Assembly: GCA_026417735.1 (NCBI GenBank)
Contig: JAOACR010000019.1
Location: 1-64,000, forward strand
Length of the DNA stretch: 64,000 nucleotides
DNA from: Kiritimatiellia bacterium
GTDB taxonomy: Bacteria > Verrucomicrobiota > Kiritimatiellia > PWTM01
Direction: 5' to 3'
In this document: positions 1 through 8,856 of the stretch, piece by piece
Layout: each line of letters opens with the position of its first letter
Position numbering within the stretch: position 1 is the stretch's first letter
Made by a program: the position numbers and the translations under genes
Notes under the pieces: model-generated
What the model was told of the DNA's origin: nothing
Databases searched by the model: none
What the model saw: only the letters and a program-made list of their open reading frames with translations

Positions 1-20
1 AGAGCCGGTACCCGAGCTGG

Positions 21-49
21 GCGTGCGGGGCCTCCGAGACCCCGCACGC
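21..49 (-). other. GC-rich hairpin in leftward leader
   Basis: A perfect 10-bp inverted repeat (gcgtgcgggg / ccccgcacgc) with a 9-nt loop. Read leftward it follows the boxA-like element and the strong promoter. Leader hairpins before 16S rRNA often look like this and serve as RNase III processing stems or transcription-complex signals. No T-tract follows on either strand, so it is not a typical intrinsic terminator. Confidence 0.5.
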
Positions 50-60
50 CTCTGACCGCG

Positions 61-73
61 ATGTCAAAGAGCA
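61..73 (-). promoter_or_regulatory. boxA-like antitermination element
   Basis: On the minus strand the sequence reads TGCTCTTTGACAT. It differs at one position from the E. coli rrn boxA core TGCTCTTTAACA, which binds NusB/NusE. It lies about 70 nt downstream of a near-consensus leftward promoter and just before a stable hairpin. This arrangement is known from rRNA operon leaders. The rRNA genes themselves would lie beyond position 1. Confidence 0.55.
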
Positions 74-149
74 CCGCCGGTCGTCGTCAACCCCAGGGCG
101 TCCGAAACCGACCCCCGAAAAGTCCGAACCGACGCTCCGAATGGAGGCG

Positions 150-178
150 ATCATAGTTTAGGTGGGCGCGGGTGTCAA
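150..178 (-). promoter_or_regulatory. Strong leftward promoter (TTGACA-N17-TATGAT)
   Basis: On the minus strand a perfect -35 (TTGACA, 178-173) and a 5/6 -10 (TATGAT, 155-150) are separated by exactly 17 nt, so transcription should start near 143. It is the best housekeeping promoter in the window. It reads away from the first gene, towards the boxA-like element and hairpin, and therefore probably drives a stable-RNA operon to the left. Confidence 0.7.
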
Positions 179-378
179 GAGGGTGATTTCGGGCGAGGCG
201 GGCGAGGGGGCCAGGGGGTTTAGGCGGTAGGGATGGACTCGAGGGAGAGGGAAGCCGAGCAGGCACTTTTCACGCGAGCGAAACCGGGTGATGGTTGTGC
301 GTGTTCGAGGTGTGGGCGGTTGAGCGCATGCGGGCAATGCGGTTACCCTAAGAGTGTGTCGGAACCAGGAGGCGTGCA

Positions 379-1779
379 ATGAAGCGGAGCTGCAGCGGCG
401 AAGGGACGGGTGGGGGTGCGATCCGTGGGTTGGTGCGGCGTCGACAGTTTTTGAGATCGTGCGCGATCGGGTGGGCGGCGGGCTGTGCACCGCAGATTGT
501 TCGAGCGGAGGTGGTGCGGTGGCCCGGACCGAACTCGCGAGTGGCGTTGGGTGTGATCGGGTGTGGAAATCAGGCTCCGGTCGATTTGGGGGAGTTTCTG
601 CCGATTGAGCAGCTGCAGGTGGTGGTGGTGTGTGATGTGAATCGCGCCAGTCACGGCTACAAGACGCCGGACCAGTATTTGGGGCGTGAGCCGGTGCGGG
701 ATTTGGTGAATTCGTACTACGCGAAATCGACGCGGTCGGGGCAGTATCGCGGCTGTGACATGACGGGGGATTTTCGGGAGGTGCTGTCGCGCAAGGATGT
801 GGATGCGGTGGCGATCATTACGCCGGATCACTGGCATGCGATCATGGCGATCCGGGCGGCGGCGGCGGGGAAGGACATTTACTGTCAGAAGCCACTGGGT
901 CTGACGGTGCGGGACGGGCAGGAGATGATACGGGCGGTGCGTCGGCACCAGCGGATTTTTCAGACGGGGAGTCAGTGGAGGTCCACGCCGGTGATTCGGC
1001 GGTTTTGCGAGGCGGTGCGCAACGGAGCGGTGGGGCGGCCGTTGCGCGTTCGGACGCTGGTGGCGCCGAACAATTTCAAGGGGCCGGGGCCGGGGTGGAA
1101 GCCGGCGCCGGTGCCGGATGGGTTTGACTACGAGATGTGGTTGGGGCCAGCGCCGATGGCGCCGTATCATCCGGACCGGTGTCTGTATCGTTTCCGGTTC
1201 ATCAGCGACTATTCGGGCGGACAGACGACAAACTTTGGGCATCATTCGAACGGTGTGGCTCTCTGGGCGCTGGGGCTGGATGATACCGGGCCGGTGGAGG
1301 TATGGAACCTGGGAGCGGAATGGCCGCCGACGGGTGATTTGTTCGACACGGCGACGAAGGTGCATTTTGGGTGTCGGTTTGAGAACGGTGTGGAGCTGGA
1401 ATGCGTGACGGACCCGCGGCAGTTTGGTGTGCGGATTGAGGGGACGGAGGGATGGATTGAAACGGATGGGCGGCGGATCACGGCGTCGTCGCCGGCGATT
1501 GCGGAGTGGCGGCCGGGGCCGGATTCGATTCGTCTGTATGAGAGCGCGAATCACTACCGGAACTTCATCGAGTGCGTGTTGACGCGGAAGGAGCCGGTGG
1601 AGCCGGTGGAGGTGGGGCATCGGGTGACGACGGTATGCCATTTGGGGAACATTGCGATGAAGCTCGATCGGCGGCTGAAGTGGGATCCGAGGGCGGAGCG
1701 TTTCATCGGGGATGATGAGGCCAACGCGATGTTGAGCCGTCCTCATCGGGCGCCGTGGAGTTACGAGGTGCCGGCATGA
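379..1779 (+). CDS. Tat-exported Gfo/Idh/MocA family oxidoreductase
   Basis: 466-residue NAD(P)-dependent oxidoreductase of the Gfo/Idh/MocA superfamily, probably acting on a sugar or sugar derivative. A twin-arginine signal (RRRQFLR, residues 20-26, then a hydrophobic run ending near residue 43) predicts Tat export. The Rossmann motif GCGNQA is at 61-66, TPDHWH at about 148-153, and the family EKP motif appears as QKP at 170-172, a common variant. The ATG has a clear SD (AGGAGG at 368-373, 5-nt spacing). A weak promoter TTGAGC (320-325) / TACCCT (344-349) precedes it. The stop overlaps the start of the enolase-superfamily gene (ATGA), so the two are translationally coupled and probably act on related substrates. 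The substrate cannot be read from sequence. Confidence 0.88.
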   Translation: MKRSCSGEGTGGGAIRGLVRRRQFLRSCAIGWAAGCAPQIVRAEVVRWPGPNSRVALGVIGCGNQAPVDLGEFLPIEQLQVVVVCDVNRASHGYKTPDQYLGREPVRDLVNSYYAKSTRSGQYRGCDMTGDFREVLSRKDVDAVAIITPDHWHAIMAIRAAAAGKDIYCQKPLGLTVRDGQEMIRAVRRHQRIFQTGSQWRSTPVIRRFCEAVRNGAVGRPLRVRTLVAPNNFKGPGPGWKPAPVPDGFDYEMWLGPAPMAPYHPDRCLYRFRFISDYSGGQTTNFGHHSNGVALWALGLDDTGPVEVWNLGAEWPPTGDLFDTATKVHFGCRFENGVELECVTDPRQFGVRIEGTEGWIETDGRRITASSPAIAEWRPGPDSIRLYESANHYRNFIECVLTRKEPVEPVEVGHRVTTVCHLGNIAMKLDRRLKWDPRAERFIGDDEANAMLSRPHRAPWSYEVPA

Positions 1780-3155
1780 AGCGGCGGGAGTTTCTGGGCG
1801 CGATGGCAGCGCTGGGGGGCGCGGGAGTGTTGGGCGGGACGCATTGGGGAGCGCTGAAGCCGATCCGTATTCGTGCGACGCGGTCGAACTTCGAGCGGTG
1901 CCCGTTGGTGCGTCCGTTTGGCTTCAAAGGCGGGTACATGTCGGAAATCTGGCAGGTCGTGGTTCGGATGGAGAGCGAGTCGGGGGCGTTCGCGACGGGG
2001 ATCGGGACGCAGAGTGTGTTGTGGAGCGATGCGGCGGTATTTGAGGCGAACGCGGAGGCGGCGGGGAACGCGCTGATGTATGCGATGACGGAGCATGCGC
2101 TGCGGCTGGCGCGCGGGAGGGAGTTCCGTCGACCGGACGAGCTCATGGATCAGCTGTATCCGGAGGTGCTGGAGTATGGGCGGCGGATCACGGGCCGGGC
2201 GAATCTGCGGCCGACGTTTGCGCTGAACGCGCTGGTGGCGGTGGATCATGCGGCGTGGTTGCTGTTCGCGAAGGAGAACGGTTTGCGGTCGTTTGATGAT
2301 TTCATTCCGCCGGAGCACCGCGAGGCGCTGGGGTGGCGGCATGAGCGGGTGGCAGCGATTCCGCTGATCTCGTATGGGCTGCCGGTCGAGGAGATCCGCG
2401 CGGCGGTCGAGCAAGGCTATTTCTTCCTGAAGATCAAGATTGGGCAGCCCGGCTCGCAGTCGGAGATGCTGGAGAAGGACAAGGCGCGGATCTCCGCGAT
2501 TCATTCGGCGATCGGCGGGATGCGAACGCCCCACACGAAGGACGGGCGGCTGCCGTATTACTTTGATGCGAATGGGCGGTACGAGAAGAAGGAGACGTTT
2601 CTGCGGCTGCTGGATCATTTACAGGCGATTGGCGCGCTGGAGCAAGTGGCGGTGATGGAGGAGCCGTTTGCGGAGGAGTCAGAGATTGACGTGCGGGACA
2701 TTCCGGTACGGCTGGCGGCGGACGAAACTGCGCACACGGATCGTCACGCGGTGGAGCGCATTGAGATGGGCTACCGCGCGATCGCGGTGAAGACGATCGC
2801 GAAGACGCTGAGCATGACGATGCGGATAGTGTCCGCGGCGCATGCGCGTGACGTGCCGTGTTTCTGTGCGGATTTGACGGTGCATCCGATTCTGGTGGAC
2901 TGGCACAAGAATTTTGCGGCGAGGCTGGCGCCGTTTCCGGGGCTGGGGTTGGGGCTGTTGGAGAGCAATGGGCATCAGAACTACCGCGACTGGGCGGCGA
3001 TGGTGTCGCAGCATCCGCGGGGAGAGGCGCCATGGACGCGGGTGCGGGGGGGCGTGTACGAGCTGGGGCCGGAGTTTTACGCGGAGAGCGGCGGTATTTT
3101 CGAGCCGTCTCCGCATTTTGAGCGGCTGGTGTCGCCGCCGGTGGCCGTCTCGTGA
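1776..3155 (+). CDS. Tat-exported enolase-superfamily enzyme (dehydratase/racemase)
   Basis: 459-residue member of the mandelate racemase / muconate lactonizing branch of the enolase superfamily. The start is the ATG that overlaps the upstream stop, which gives a proper Tat signal (MKRREFLGAMAALGGAG). The barrel carries the expected residues: KxK in FLKIKIG (K219, K221), a metal-ligand Asp in YYFDANG (D264), MEEP (E296), ADET (D316/E317) and a further Lys near 339 (IAVKT). These residues abstract an alpha-proton from a carboxylate, as in sugar-acid dehydratases and epimerases. Coupling to a Gfo/Idh/MocA oxidoreductase suggests an exported two-step pathway on a sugar acid. The exact reaction is unknown. 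Confidence 0.82.
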   Translation: MKRREFLGAMAALGGAGVLGGTHWGALKPIRIRATRSNFERCPLVRPFGFKGGYMSEIWQVVVRMESESGAFATGIGTQSVLWSDAAVFEANAEAAGNALMYAMTEHALRLARGREFRRPDELMDQLYPEVLEYGRRITGRANLRPTFALNALVAVDHAAWLLFAKENGLRSFDDFIPPEHREALGWRHERVAAIPLISYGLPVEEIRAAVEQGYFFLKIKIGQPGSQSEMLEKDKARISAIHSAIGGMRTPHTKDGRLPYYFDANGRYEKKETFLRLLDHLQAIGALEQVAVMEEPFAEESEIDVRDIPVRLAADETAHTDRHAVERIEMGYRAIAVKTIAKTLSMTMRIVSAAHARDVPCFCADLTVHPILVDWHKNFAARLAPFPGLGLGLLESNGHQNYRDWAAMVSQHPRGEAPWTRVRGGVYELGPEFYAESGGIFEPSPHFERLVSPPVAVS

Positions 3156-3171
3156 GCTGAGGGGTGGAGAC

Positions 3172-3199
3172 CCGCCGGCGGCTTACTGGGAGCCGGCGG
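3172..3199 (+). terminator. Candidate terminator hairpin after the enolase-superfamily gene
   Basis: An 8-bp perfect inverted repeat (ccgccggc / gccggcgg) with a 12-nt loop lies 17 nt after the stop codon. There is no T-tract, so it would be a weak or Rho-assisted terminator. Confidence 0.35.
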
Positions 3200-3275
3200 A
3201 GGGTCGGCGGTTCGGCCTTTGGGAGAGGGCGCGGGCGCCGGCGGTGGCAGGGGGATCATCGGCGTGGCCGCGCCG

Positions 3276-3304
3276 TTGATTTGCTTTTGGTGAGGGGTAT
3301 TGTA
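3276..3304 (+). promoter_or_regulatory. Promoter of the suf operon
   Basis: TTGATT (-35) and TATTGT (-10) are separated by 17 nt in a short AT-richer patch, and each matches consensus at 4 of 6 positions. Start would be near 3311, about 19 nt before the first suf ATG. No IscR-like palindrome was recognised. Confidence 0.55.
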
Positions 3305-3329
3305 GCGCTTACCGGATGCTGTGGGGTGT

Positions 3330-3680
3330 ATGCGCGTGAGTGAAGCGGTGAATGGCCCAGCGGTGACCGATGCGGATGCGGCGACGGCGCAACGCATTTG
3401 GGAGGCGTTGACGCGTGTTCAGGATCCGGAGCTGCATGCGGACGTGGTGAACCTTGGGTTGGTGTATGGGGTTGAGGTGAAGGACGGGGTGGCACGGGTG
3501 CGGCTGACGTTCACCTCGCCGGGGTGTCCGTATGGGCCGTATTTGGCGCATCTGGTGCGGGAGGCGGTGCGGGGGGTGCCGGGGGTGCGGGAGGAGTCGC
3601 TGGAGCTGGTGTTTGAGCCGGCGTGGAGTCCGGCGATGATGAGCGAGGATCTGCGGTTGGAGCTGGGATTTGACGTGTGA
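3330..3680 (+). CDS. MIP18-family (DUF59) Fe-S assembly factor, SufT-like
   Basis: 116-residue single-domain MIP18/DUF59 protein. Visible family features are DPEL followed by VNLGLVYGVEV and the TSPGCP loop with the conserved cysteine. SufT/PaaD-type proteins help mature Fe-S clusters on target enzymes. I chose the ATG giving MRVSEAV; a GTG 9 nt upstream is possible. The gene heads the suf operon and is followed after 9 nt by sufC. DUF59 genes are known to co-occur with SufBCD in many phyla, so the role is well supported, although the client proteins are unknown. Confidence 0.82.
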   Translation: MRVSEAVNGPAVTDADAATAQRIWEALTRVQDPELHADVVNLGLVYGVEVKDGVARVRLTFTSPGCPYGPYLAHLVREAVRGVPGVREESLELVFEPAWSPAMMSEDLRLELGFDV

Positions 3681-3689
3681 GGGTGGGCA

Positions 3690-4469
3690 ATGAGTGAACG
3701 CGATCCGATTCTAGAGATTGAGAATCTGGAGGCCGCGGTGGCGGGCCGGCCGATTCTGCGCGGGGTGTCGCTGACGGTGTGCGGCGGCGAGGTGCATGCG
3801 CTGATGGGGCCGAACGGATCGGGGAAGAGCACGTTGTCGAACGTGCTGATGGGTCATCCCGACTACGAGGTGACTGGCGGTACGGTGCGGTTGCGGGGGG
3901 AGGATGTGCTGGGGCTGGCGCCGGAGGAGCGGGCGCGGCGGGGGTTGTTCCTCGCGTTTCAGTATCCGGTGGCGATTCCGGGGGTAACGACGGTGCAGTT
4001 TCTGAAGGCGTGCATTGAGGCGGTTCGGGGGCGGGATGCGGCGAGGGCTGGGGTGTTTCTTCGTGAGCTGCGGGAGACGGCGCGGTTTTTGGAGATGGAC
4101 GAGTCGTTTTTGAACCGGCCGATCAACGAGGGGTTTTCGGGCGGCGAGAAGAAGCGGATGGAAATTTTGCAGATGTTGATGCTGAAGCCGAAGATGGTGG
4201 TGTTGGACGAGACGGATTCGGGATTGGACATTGACGCGTTGAAGGTGGTGGCGCGGGGTGTGCAGCGGGTGGTGGGTCCGGAGGTGGGGGTGTTGATCAT
4301 TACGCACTACGAGCGAATTTTGAACCATCTGCCGCCGGACCACGTGCACATTTTGGTGGACGGGCGGATTGCGCGGTCCGGCGGACCGGAGCTGGTGCGC
4401 GAGCTGGAAGCGCGAGGATACGACTGGCTGCGGGAGCCGGCGGGTGCAGAGGTGGCGGGGGAGGGCTGA
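3690..4469 (+). CDS. sufC: Fe-S cluster assembly ATPase SufC
   Basis: 259-residue ABC-type ATPase that powers the cytosolic SufBCD scaffold complex. Walker A GPNGSGKST, the ABC signature FSGGEKKRMEI and Walker B VVLDETDSGLDID are intact, and the length is normal for SufC (about 250). SufC is soluble and has no membrane partner, unlike transporter ATPases. It sits between the SufT-like gene and sufB, with a 3-nt gap to sufB. Confidence 0.96.
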   Translation: MSERDPILEIENLEAAVAGRPILRGVSLTVCGGEVHALMGPNGSGKSTLSNVLMGHPDYEVTGGTVRLRGEDVLGLAPEERARRGLFLAFQYPVAIPGVTTVQFLKACIEAVRGRDAARAGVFLRELRETARFLEMDESFLNRPINEGFSGGEKKRMEILQMLMLKPKMVVLDETDSGLDIDALKVVARGVQRVVGPEVGVLIITHYERILNHLPPDHVHILVDGRIARSGGPELVRELEARGYDWLREPAGAEVAGEG

Positions 4470-4472
4470 GGG

Positions 4473-5903
4473 ATGCCGACGCTACCGGACGACAACCGTT
4501 TGCTGCGCGAGTACGAGCACGGGTTTGTATCGGCGGTGGAAGAGGAGCTGGTGCCGCCGGGGCTGAACGAGGACATTGTTCGGCTGATTTCGCGCAAAAA
4601 GAACGAGCCCGAGTGGCTGTTGGAGTTTCGGCTGAACGCGCTGCGGGCCTGGCAAAAGAAGAGCGAGCCACGGTGGGCGCGGGTGCAGTATCCGCCGATT
4701 GACTATCAGGCGATTCGCTACTATGCGGCGCCGAAGCGGCTGCGGGCGGGGGAGGAGCTTGATCCGGAGATCGTCAAAACGTTTGAGCGGCTGGGGATTC
4801 CATTGGATGAGCGGCGGCGGTTGGAGGGGGTGGCGGTGGATGCGGTGTTCGACAGCGTTTCGGTGGCGACCACGCACCAGAAGTTGCTGGAGGAGCAAGG
4901 GATCGTGTTTTGTTCGTTTTCGGAGGCGGTGCAGCGGGTGCCGGAGCTGGTGCGGCAGCACCTGGGCAGCGTGGTGCCGCCGGCGGACAACTTTTTCGCG
5001 GCGTTGAACTCGGCGGTATTCAGCGATGGTTCGTTCTGCTACATCCCGCCCGGCGTGAAGTGTCCGGTGGACCTTTCGACTTATTTTCGGATCAACGCGG
5101 CGGGGACGGGTCAGTTTGAGCGCACGCTGTTGATTGCGGACCGGGGCAGCCAGGTGTCGTATCTGGAGGGCTGCACGGCGCCGATGCGGGATGAGAATCA
5201 GCTCCATGCGGCGGTGGTGGAGCTGATTGCGTACGAGGATGCGACGATCCGGTACTCGACCGTTCAGAACTGGTACCCGGGCGATGAGGAAGGGCGGGGT
5301 GGCATTTTCAACTTTGTGACGAAGCGAGGTGAGTGCCGTGGTGCGCGCTCGCGGATTTCATGGACCCAGGTGGAGGTGGGCTCGGCGATTACGTGGAAAT
5401 ATCCCTCGTGCGTGCTGCGGGGGGATGACAGCGTGGGAGAATTTTATTCGGTGGCGTTCACGAACCGACGGATGCAGGCGGACACCGGCACAAAGATGAT
5501 TCACATTGGCCGCCGGACGCGCAGTACGATCGTGTCGAAGGGTATTTCGGCGGGCGAGTCGGTGAACACCTATCGAGGGCTGGTGCAGGTGCTGGCGAGT
5601 GCGGAGCGCGCGCGCAACCATTCGCAGTGCGACAGTCTGCTGATTGGCGACCGGTGCACGGCGAACACGTTCCCGGTGGTGGAGTCGGAGAACAGCACGG
5701 CGATCATCGAGCATGAGGCGACGACGTCGCGGATCAGTGAGGACCAGCTGTTTTACCTGCAGAGCCGCGGAGTGGAACCGGAAACGGCGAGGTCGCTGAT
5801 TGTGAACGGATTTTGCCGGGAGGTCTTCAAACAGCTGCCGCTCGAGTTTGCGGTGGAGGCGGTGAAGTTGCTGGAGATCAAGATGGAGGGGAGCATTGGA
5901 TGA
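4473..5903 (+). CDS. sufB: Fe-S cluster assembly scaffold SufB
   Basis: 476-residue SufB, the scaffold on which the nascent Fe-S cluster forms in the SufBC2D complex. The beta-helix core is recognisable in the stretch around [19 protein letters not shown], in [11 protein letters not shown], and in the C-terminal motif with NTYRGLVQV followed by the HSQCDSLL segment. Length is typical (470-495). The stop overlaps the sufD ATG, giving tight coupling that fits the fixed stoichiometry of the complex. Confidence 0.96.
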   Translation: MPTLPDDNRLLREYEHGFVSAVEEELVPPGLNEDIVRLISRKKNEPEWLLEFRLNALRAWQKKSEPRWARVQYPPIDYQAIRYYAAPKRLRAGEELDPEIVKTFERLGIPLDERRRLEGVAVDAVFDSVSVATTHQKLLEEQGIVFCSFSEAVQRVPELVRQHLGSVVPPADNFFAALNSAVFSDGSFCYIPPGVKCPVDLSTYFRINAAGTGQFERTLLIADRGSQVSYLEGCTAPMRDENQLHAAVVELIAYEDATIRYSTVQNWYPGDEEGRGGIFNFVTKRGECRGARSRISWTQVEVGSAITWKYPSCVLRGDDSVGEFYSVAFTNRRMQADTGTKMIHIGRRTRSTIVSKGISAGESVNTYRGLVQVLASAERARNHSQCDSLLIGDRCTANTFPVVESENSTAIIEHEATTSRISEDQLFYLQSRGVEPETARSLIVNGFCREVFKQLPLEFAVEAVKLLEIKMEGSIG

Positions 5904-7213
5904 GCGACGGCGTGGCGATGGTCGGTGCGCCGGCGGTGCTGGTCGAGGGGGTGGAGCGACTGGCTGCCGGGGAGCCGGCGGTGCTGCGCGGGTGGCGGCA
6001 GGGGGCGTTCGAGGCGGCGCTGGCCCGACCGATGCCGCGGCCGACGGACGAGGAGTGGCGGCGGACCGATCCGCGGCGGTTTGATCCGGAGCCGTGGCGG
6101 CCGGTGATCGCCGAGCCAGTGCCGGTGATGGAGGGGCGAGGGGGGGAGCCGGACGCGCTGGAGGAGCCGTTTGATGCGATTGTGACGGTGTGTGCTGGTG
6201 GTTGGAGGGTGACGGACCGCACGGGGGTTTTGGGTGGTGGCGGTTTGCGGGTTCGGCCATTGGCGGAGGTGGTGAGGACAGAGGAGGCGGGCGCAGCCGA
6301 GTTGTGGGAGTTAGCGCCGTCGGTGGGAACGCGTGACCGTCATGAGTTTTTTGGGATGGGGCTCGCATCGCCGGCGATTGTGGTGGAGGCGGCCGCGGGC
6401 GCGCGGTTTGAGCGGGGCGTGCTGATTCGGATGCGGATGCCAGCGGGGGTGGTGTGGTGTCCGTGGCTGGGCGTTCGGGTGGGTGCGGGGGCGATGTTGC
6501 ACTTGACGGAGCGGGTGGAGGGGGTGCCGGACGCGGATGGGTTGCTGATCGAGACGGTGCGTTTTGTGGTTGCGGCGGAGGGGCGGCTGCGCTGGGCGCG
6601 TCTTCAGCGGCTGGGTGCGGGGGTCGCCGGGATGGACTACGTGTTCGGGCGGCTGGGGCGGGATGCGCAGGCGGAGCTGGCGAGCCTGCAGATTGGTGGT
6701 CGTGCGGTGCGCAGTCGCGTGGGTGCGGAGGCGGCCGAGCCGGGTGCAACCGTGAGGCTCGGGGGGCTATCGGTGGGCGTGGGCCGGCAGCATCTGGACC
6801 AGCAAACGGTACAGGTGCATTCGGCGCCGGATACGTCCAGCGATCTGCTCTTCAAGGTGGCGGTGCGTGATCGGGCACACTCGGTGTACCGCGGATTGAT
6901 CGGCGCGCGTCGCGGTGCAGTGCGGATTTCAGCGTTACAGAGAAATCACAATCTGGTGTTGAACGACGGCGCGAGGGCGGATTCGCTTCCGGGTTTGCTG
7001 ATTGACGCGGACGACCTGACCTGCACGCACGGCGCGACGATCGGGAGTTTGGATCCCGACCAGATCCACTATCTGCGGGCGCGCGGGTTGTCCGAGCCGG
7101 CGGCTCGGCGCCTGTTGCTGGAGGGGTTTTTCGAGGAGATTGTGGGGCGTCTTGCGTTGCCCGCGGTGCGTGCGGTGGCGCGGGAGGACCTGCGCACTCA
7201 TCTCGCCAGCTGA
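5900..7213 (+). CDS. sufD: Fe-S cluster assembly protein SufD
   Basis: 437-residue SufD, a SufB paralogue that pairs with it in the scaffold and is needed for iron acquisition in the E. coli system. The C-terminal half carries the family signature ([12 protein letters not shown], then [20 protein letters not shown], then [12 protein letters not shown]), including the functionally important Cys/His pair in CTHGAT. The start is the ATG overlapping the sufB stop; a longer in-frame reading from 5813 lies inside sufB and is unlikely. No sufS, sufU/sufE or sufA follows, and the next gene converges after 9 nt, so the cysteine desulfurase must be encoded elsewhere. Confidence 0.93.
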   Translation: MSDGVAMVGAPAVLVEGVERLAAGEPAVLRGWRQGAFEAALARPMPRPTDEEWRRTDPRRFDPEPWRPVIAEPVPVMEGRGGEPDALEEPFDAIVTVCAGGWRVTDRTGVLGGGGLRVRPLAEVVRTEEAGAAELWELAPSVGTRDRHEFFGMGLASPAIVVEAAAGARFERGVLIRMRMPAGVVWCPWLGVRVGAGAMLHLTERVEGVPDADGLLIETVRFVVAAEGRLRWARLQRLGAGVAGMDYVFGRLGRDAQAELASLQIGGRAVRSRVGAEAAEPGATVRLGGLSVGVGRQHLDQQTVQVHSAPDTSSDLLFKVAVRDRAHSVYRGLIGARRGAVRISALQRNHNLVLNDGARADSLPGLLIDADDLTCTHGATIGSLDPDQIHYLRARGLSEPAARRLLLEGFFEEIVGRLALPAVRAVAREDLRTHLAS

Positions 7214-7222
7214 GGTGGGGCG

Positions 7223-8476
7223 TTAGGACGCACCACGCGAGAGGATCGTGGGCAGTTCGCCCAACGCGACCGTTCGCTCTTCTCCGCTTTTCATATGTTT
7301 GAGGCGGCAGGTGCCGCCGGCCAACTCGTCGTCGCCGCGGATTGCCGCCCACGTTGCGCCGGCGCGGTGCGCGGCGCGCATCTGCGCTTTCACGCTGCGG
7401 CCGGACCAGTCGGCGCCGCAGCGGACGCCGGCGGACCGCAGGCGTTCGGCGAGCACGAGATTCTCGGCCGCAGCGCGGTCGCCCACGGAGACCAACCAGA
7501 CGGCGGGGGGCGGATCGGCGGGGGTGGCGATACCCTTCGCCTGCATCGCGAGAACGACCCGCTCGAGCCCGATTGCGAAGCCGACGCCTTCGATTTGGCG
7601 GCCACCGGCCTCAATACGGTAGCGACCGCCGCCGGCGAGCGCATCCTGGGCGCCCAGCGCGGCATGGGTGGCTTCCCAGATGGTGTGCTCGTAGTAGTCC
7701 AGGCCGCGGACGAGACAGCCGTCGAGTTCGGCCTCAATGCCGAGCGCGGATAGCAGCGCGGCGACACGCTCCAGGTAGCGTCGAGAGTCTTCGCCGAGGA
7801 AGGAGGTCAGCGCTGGCAGCTTCGCGATCAGCGAGCGGCAACCGGGCTGCTTGCAGTCGAGCACGCGGAGCGGTTGGCGATCGCAGCGCCGTTGACAGTC
7901 CTCACAGAGCGAGTCGCGGACAGCGGCCAGGTGATGGCGGAGCCCCTCCCGCACGGCGGGCTGGTCGGCGGCGGTGCCGCGTGTATGGATGCGTAGCCGT
8001 GCGTCTCCCAGGCCCCAGGCCTCGAGCAATCTGCGCATCAGCGCGATGCATTCGGCATCGGTCTCCGGAGAGGGCGGGCCGAGCATTTCGACGCCGAGCT
8101 GGTGAAACTGCCGGCGGCGGCCGGCTTGCGGTCGCTCGGCACGGAACATCGGACCCAGGTAATAGAGTCGTGCGCCCGTATCTGCACCGGCGTTGCACAG
8201 CGCCCGGATGGCTCCGGCGGTGCCCTCGGGGCGAAGCGTCACCGAGCGTCCACCGCGATCCTCGAATGTGAACATTTCCTTTTGGACGACGTCGGTCTCC
8301 TCTCCAATCGCCCGGACAAAGAGGGACGTCCGTTCAAGGATCGGCGTGCGCAGTTCTTCGCAGCGGTAGAGGTGGAGGATGCGGCGAGCCTCGGATTCTA
8401 ACTGCTGCCACAGACGAATTTCGGGAGGGCCGAGATCCGCCATCCCTGGCAGCGGCGACCATTCTGCGGAACTCAT
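7223..8476 (-). CDS. hisS: Histidyl-tRNA synthetase
   Basis: 417-residue class II aminoacyl-tRNA synthetase charging tRNA-His. It has motif 1 features near EELRTPILERTSLFVRAIGEE, motif 2 (FRAERPQAGRRRQFHQ), the HisRS signature (LVRGLDYYEHTIWE) and a C-terminal anticodon-binding domain with VSVGDRAAAENLVLAERLR. The usual N-terminal GTRDL motif is altered to GMADLGPPE. I prefer the ATG (MSSAEW) over a GTG 9 nt earlier. It lies 18 nt downstream of the HU-like gene on the same strand, so both are probably cotranscribed. It converges on sufD with only 9 nt between stops. Confidence 0.94.
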   Translation of the reverse strand: MSSAEWSPLPGMADLGPPEIRLWQQLESEARRILHLYRCEELRTPILERTSLFVRAIGEETDVVQKEMFTFEDRGGRSVTLRPEGTAGAIRALCNAGADTGARLYYLGPMFRAERPQAGRRRQFHQLGVEMLGPPSPETDAECIALMRRLLEAWGLGDARLRIHTRGTAADQPAVREGLRHHLAAVRDSLCEDCQRRCDRQPLRVLDCKQPGCRSLIAKLPALTSFLGEDSRRYLERVAALLSALGIEAELDGCLVRGLDYYEHTIWEATHAALGAQDALAGGGRYRIEAGGRQIEGVGFAIGLERVVLAMQAKGIATPADPPPAVWLVSVGDRAAAENLVLAERLRSAGVRCGADWSGRSVKAQMRAAHRAGATWAAIRGDDELAGGTCRLKHMKSGEERTVALGELPTILSRGAS

Positions 8477-8494
8477 CCGAGGCACACGCGGCGC

Positions 8495-8776
8495 TTACCG
8501 TCCGGTAATGGTTTTCCGCATGATGCGGCCGGGCTTGAACTTCACGACCTTCCGACGCGGAATTTCGACGACCTGATCCGGCCGCTTTGGGTTGCGACCG
8601 ATCCGGGGTTTGTGTTCCTTCACGCAAAAGACGCCGAAGTTTCGGAACTCAACAGTGTCGCCCTGCTGCAGCGCCTCGATGATGTGGTCCAGAGTTTTCT
8701 GGAGAACTTTCGCGACATCCAGTTGAGGCAGATTGGTCTCCTGCGCAATGCGAATGACCAGATCGCGTTTTGTCAT
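8495..8776 (-). CDS. HU/IHF-family DNA-binding protein
   Basis: 93-residue nucleoid protein of the HU/IHF family. The pattern is complete: MTKRDLVIRIAQ at the N-terminus, then DTVEFRNFGVF and the beta-arm GRNPKRPDQVVEIP. Such proteins bend and compact DNA as dimers. The start gives a canonical N-terminus and has GAGGT about 6 nt upstream; an in-frame extension to 8830 is not supported. It is upstream of hisS with an 18-nt gap. HU and IHF cannot be told apart from this sequence alone. Confidence 0.92.
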   Translation of the reverse strand: MTKRDLVIRIAQETNLPQLDVAKVLQKTLDHIIEALQQGDTVEFRNFGVFCVKEHKPRIGRNPKRPDQVVEIPRRKVVKFKPGRIMRKTITGR

Positions 8777-8828
8777 GGCTACCTCTTTCTGGGTCCACCC
8801 ACCGGAAATCAGTGGCTCCTTGACCCGC

Positions 8829-8856
8829 AATAATTAGAGCACATCGGGCGGTCCAA
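8829..8856 (-). promoter_or_regulatory. Candidate promoter of the HU-like gene and hisS
   Basis: On the minus strand TTGGAC (8856-8851) is followed by an AT-rich patch reading TAATTATTG (8837-8829), the only AT-rich run near this start. The exact -10 register is uncertain. Start of transcription would give a leader of roughly 50 nt containing the SD. Confidence 0.4.
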
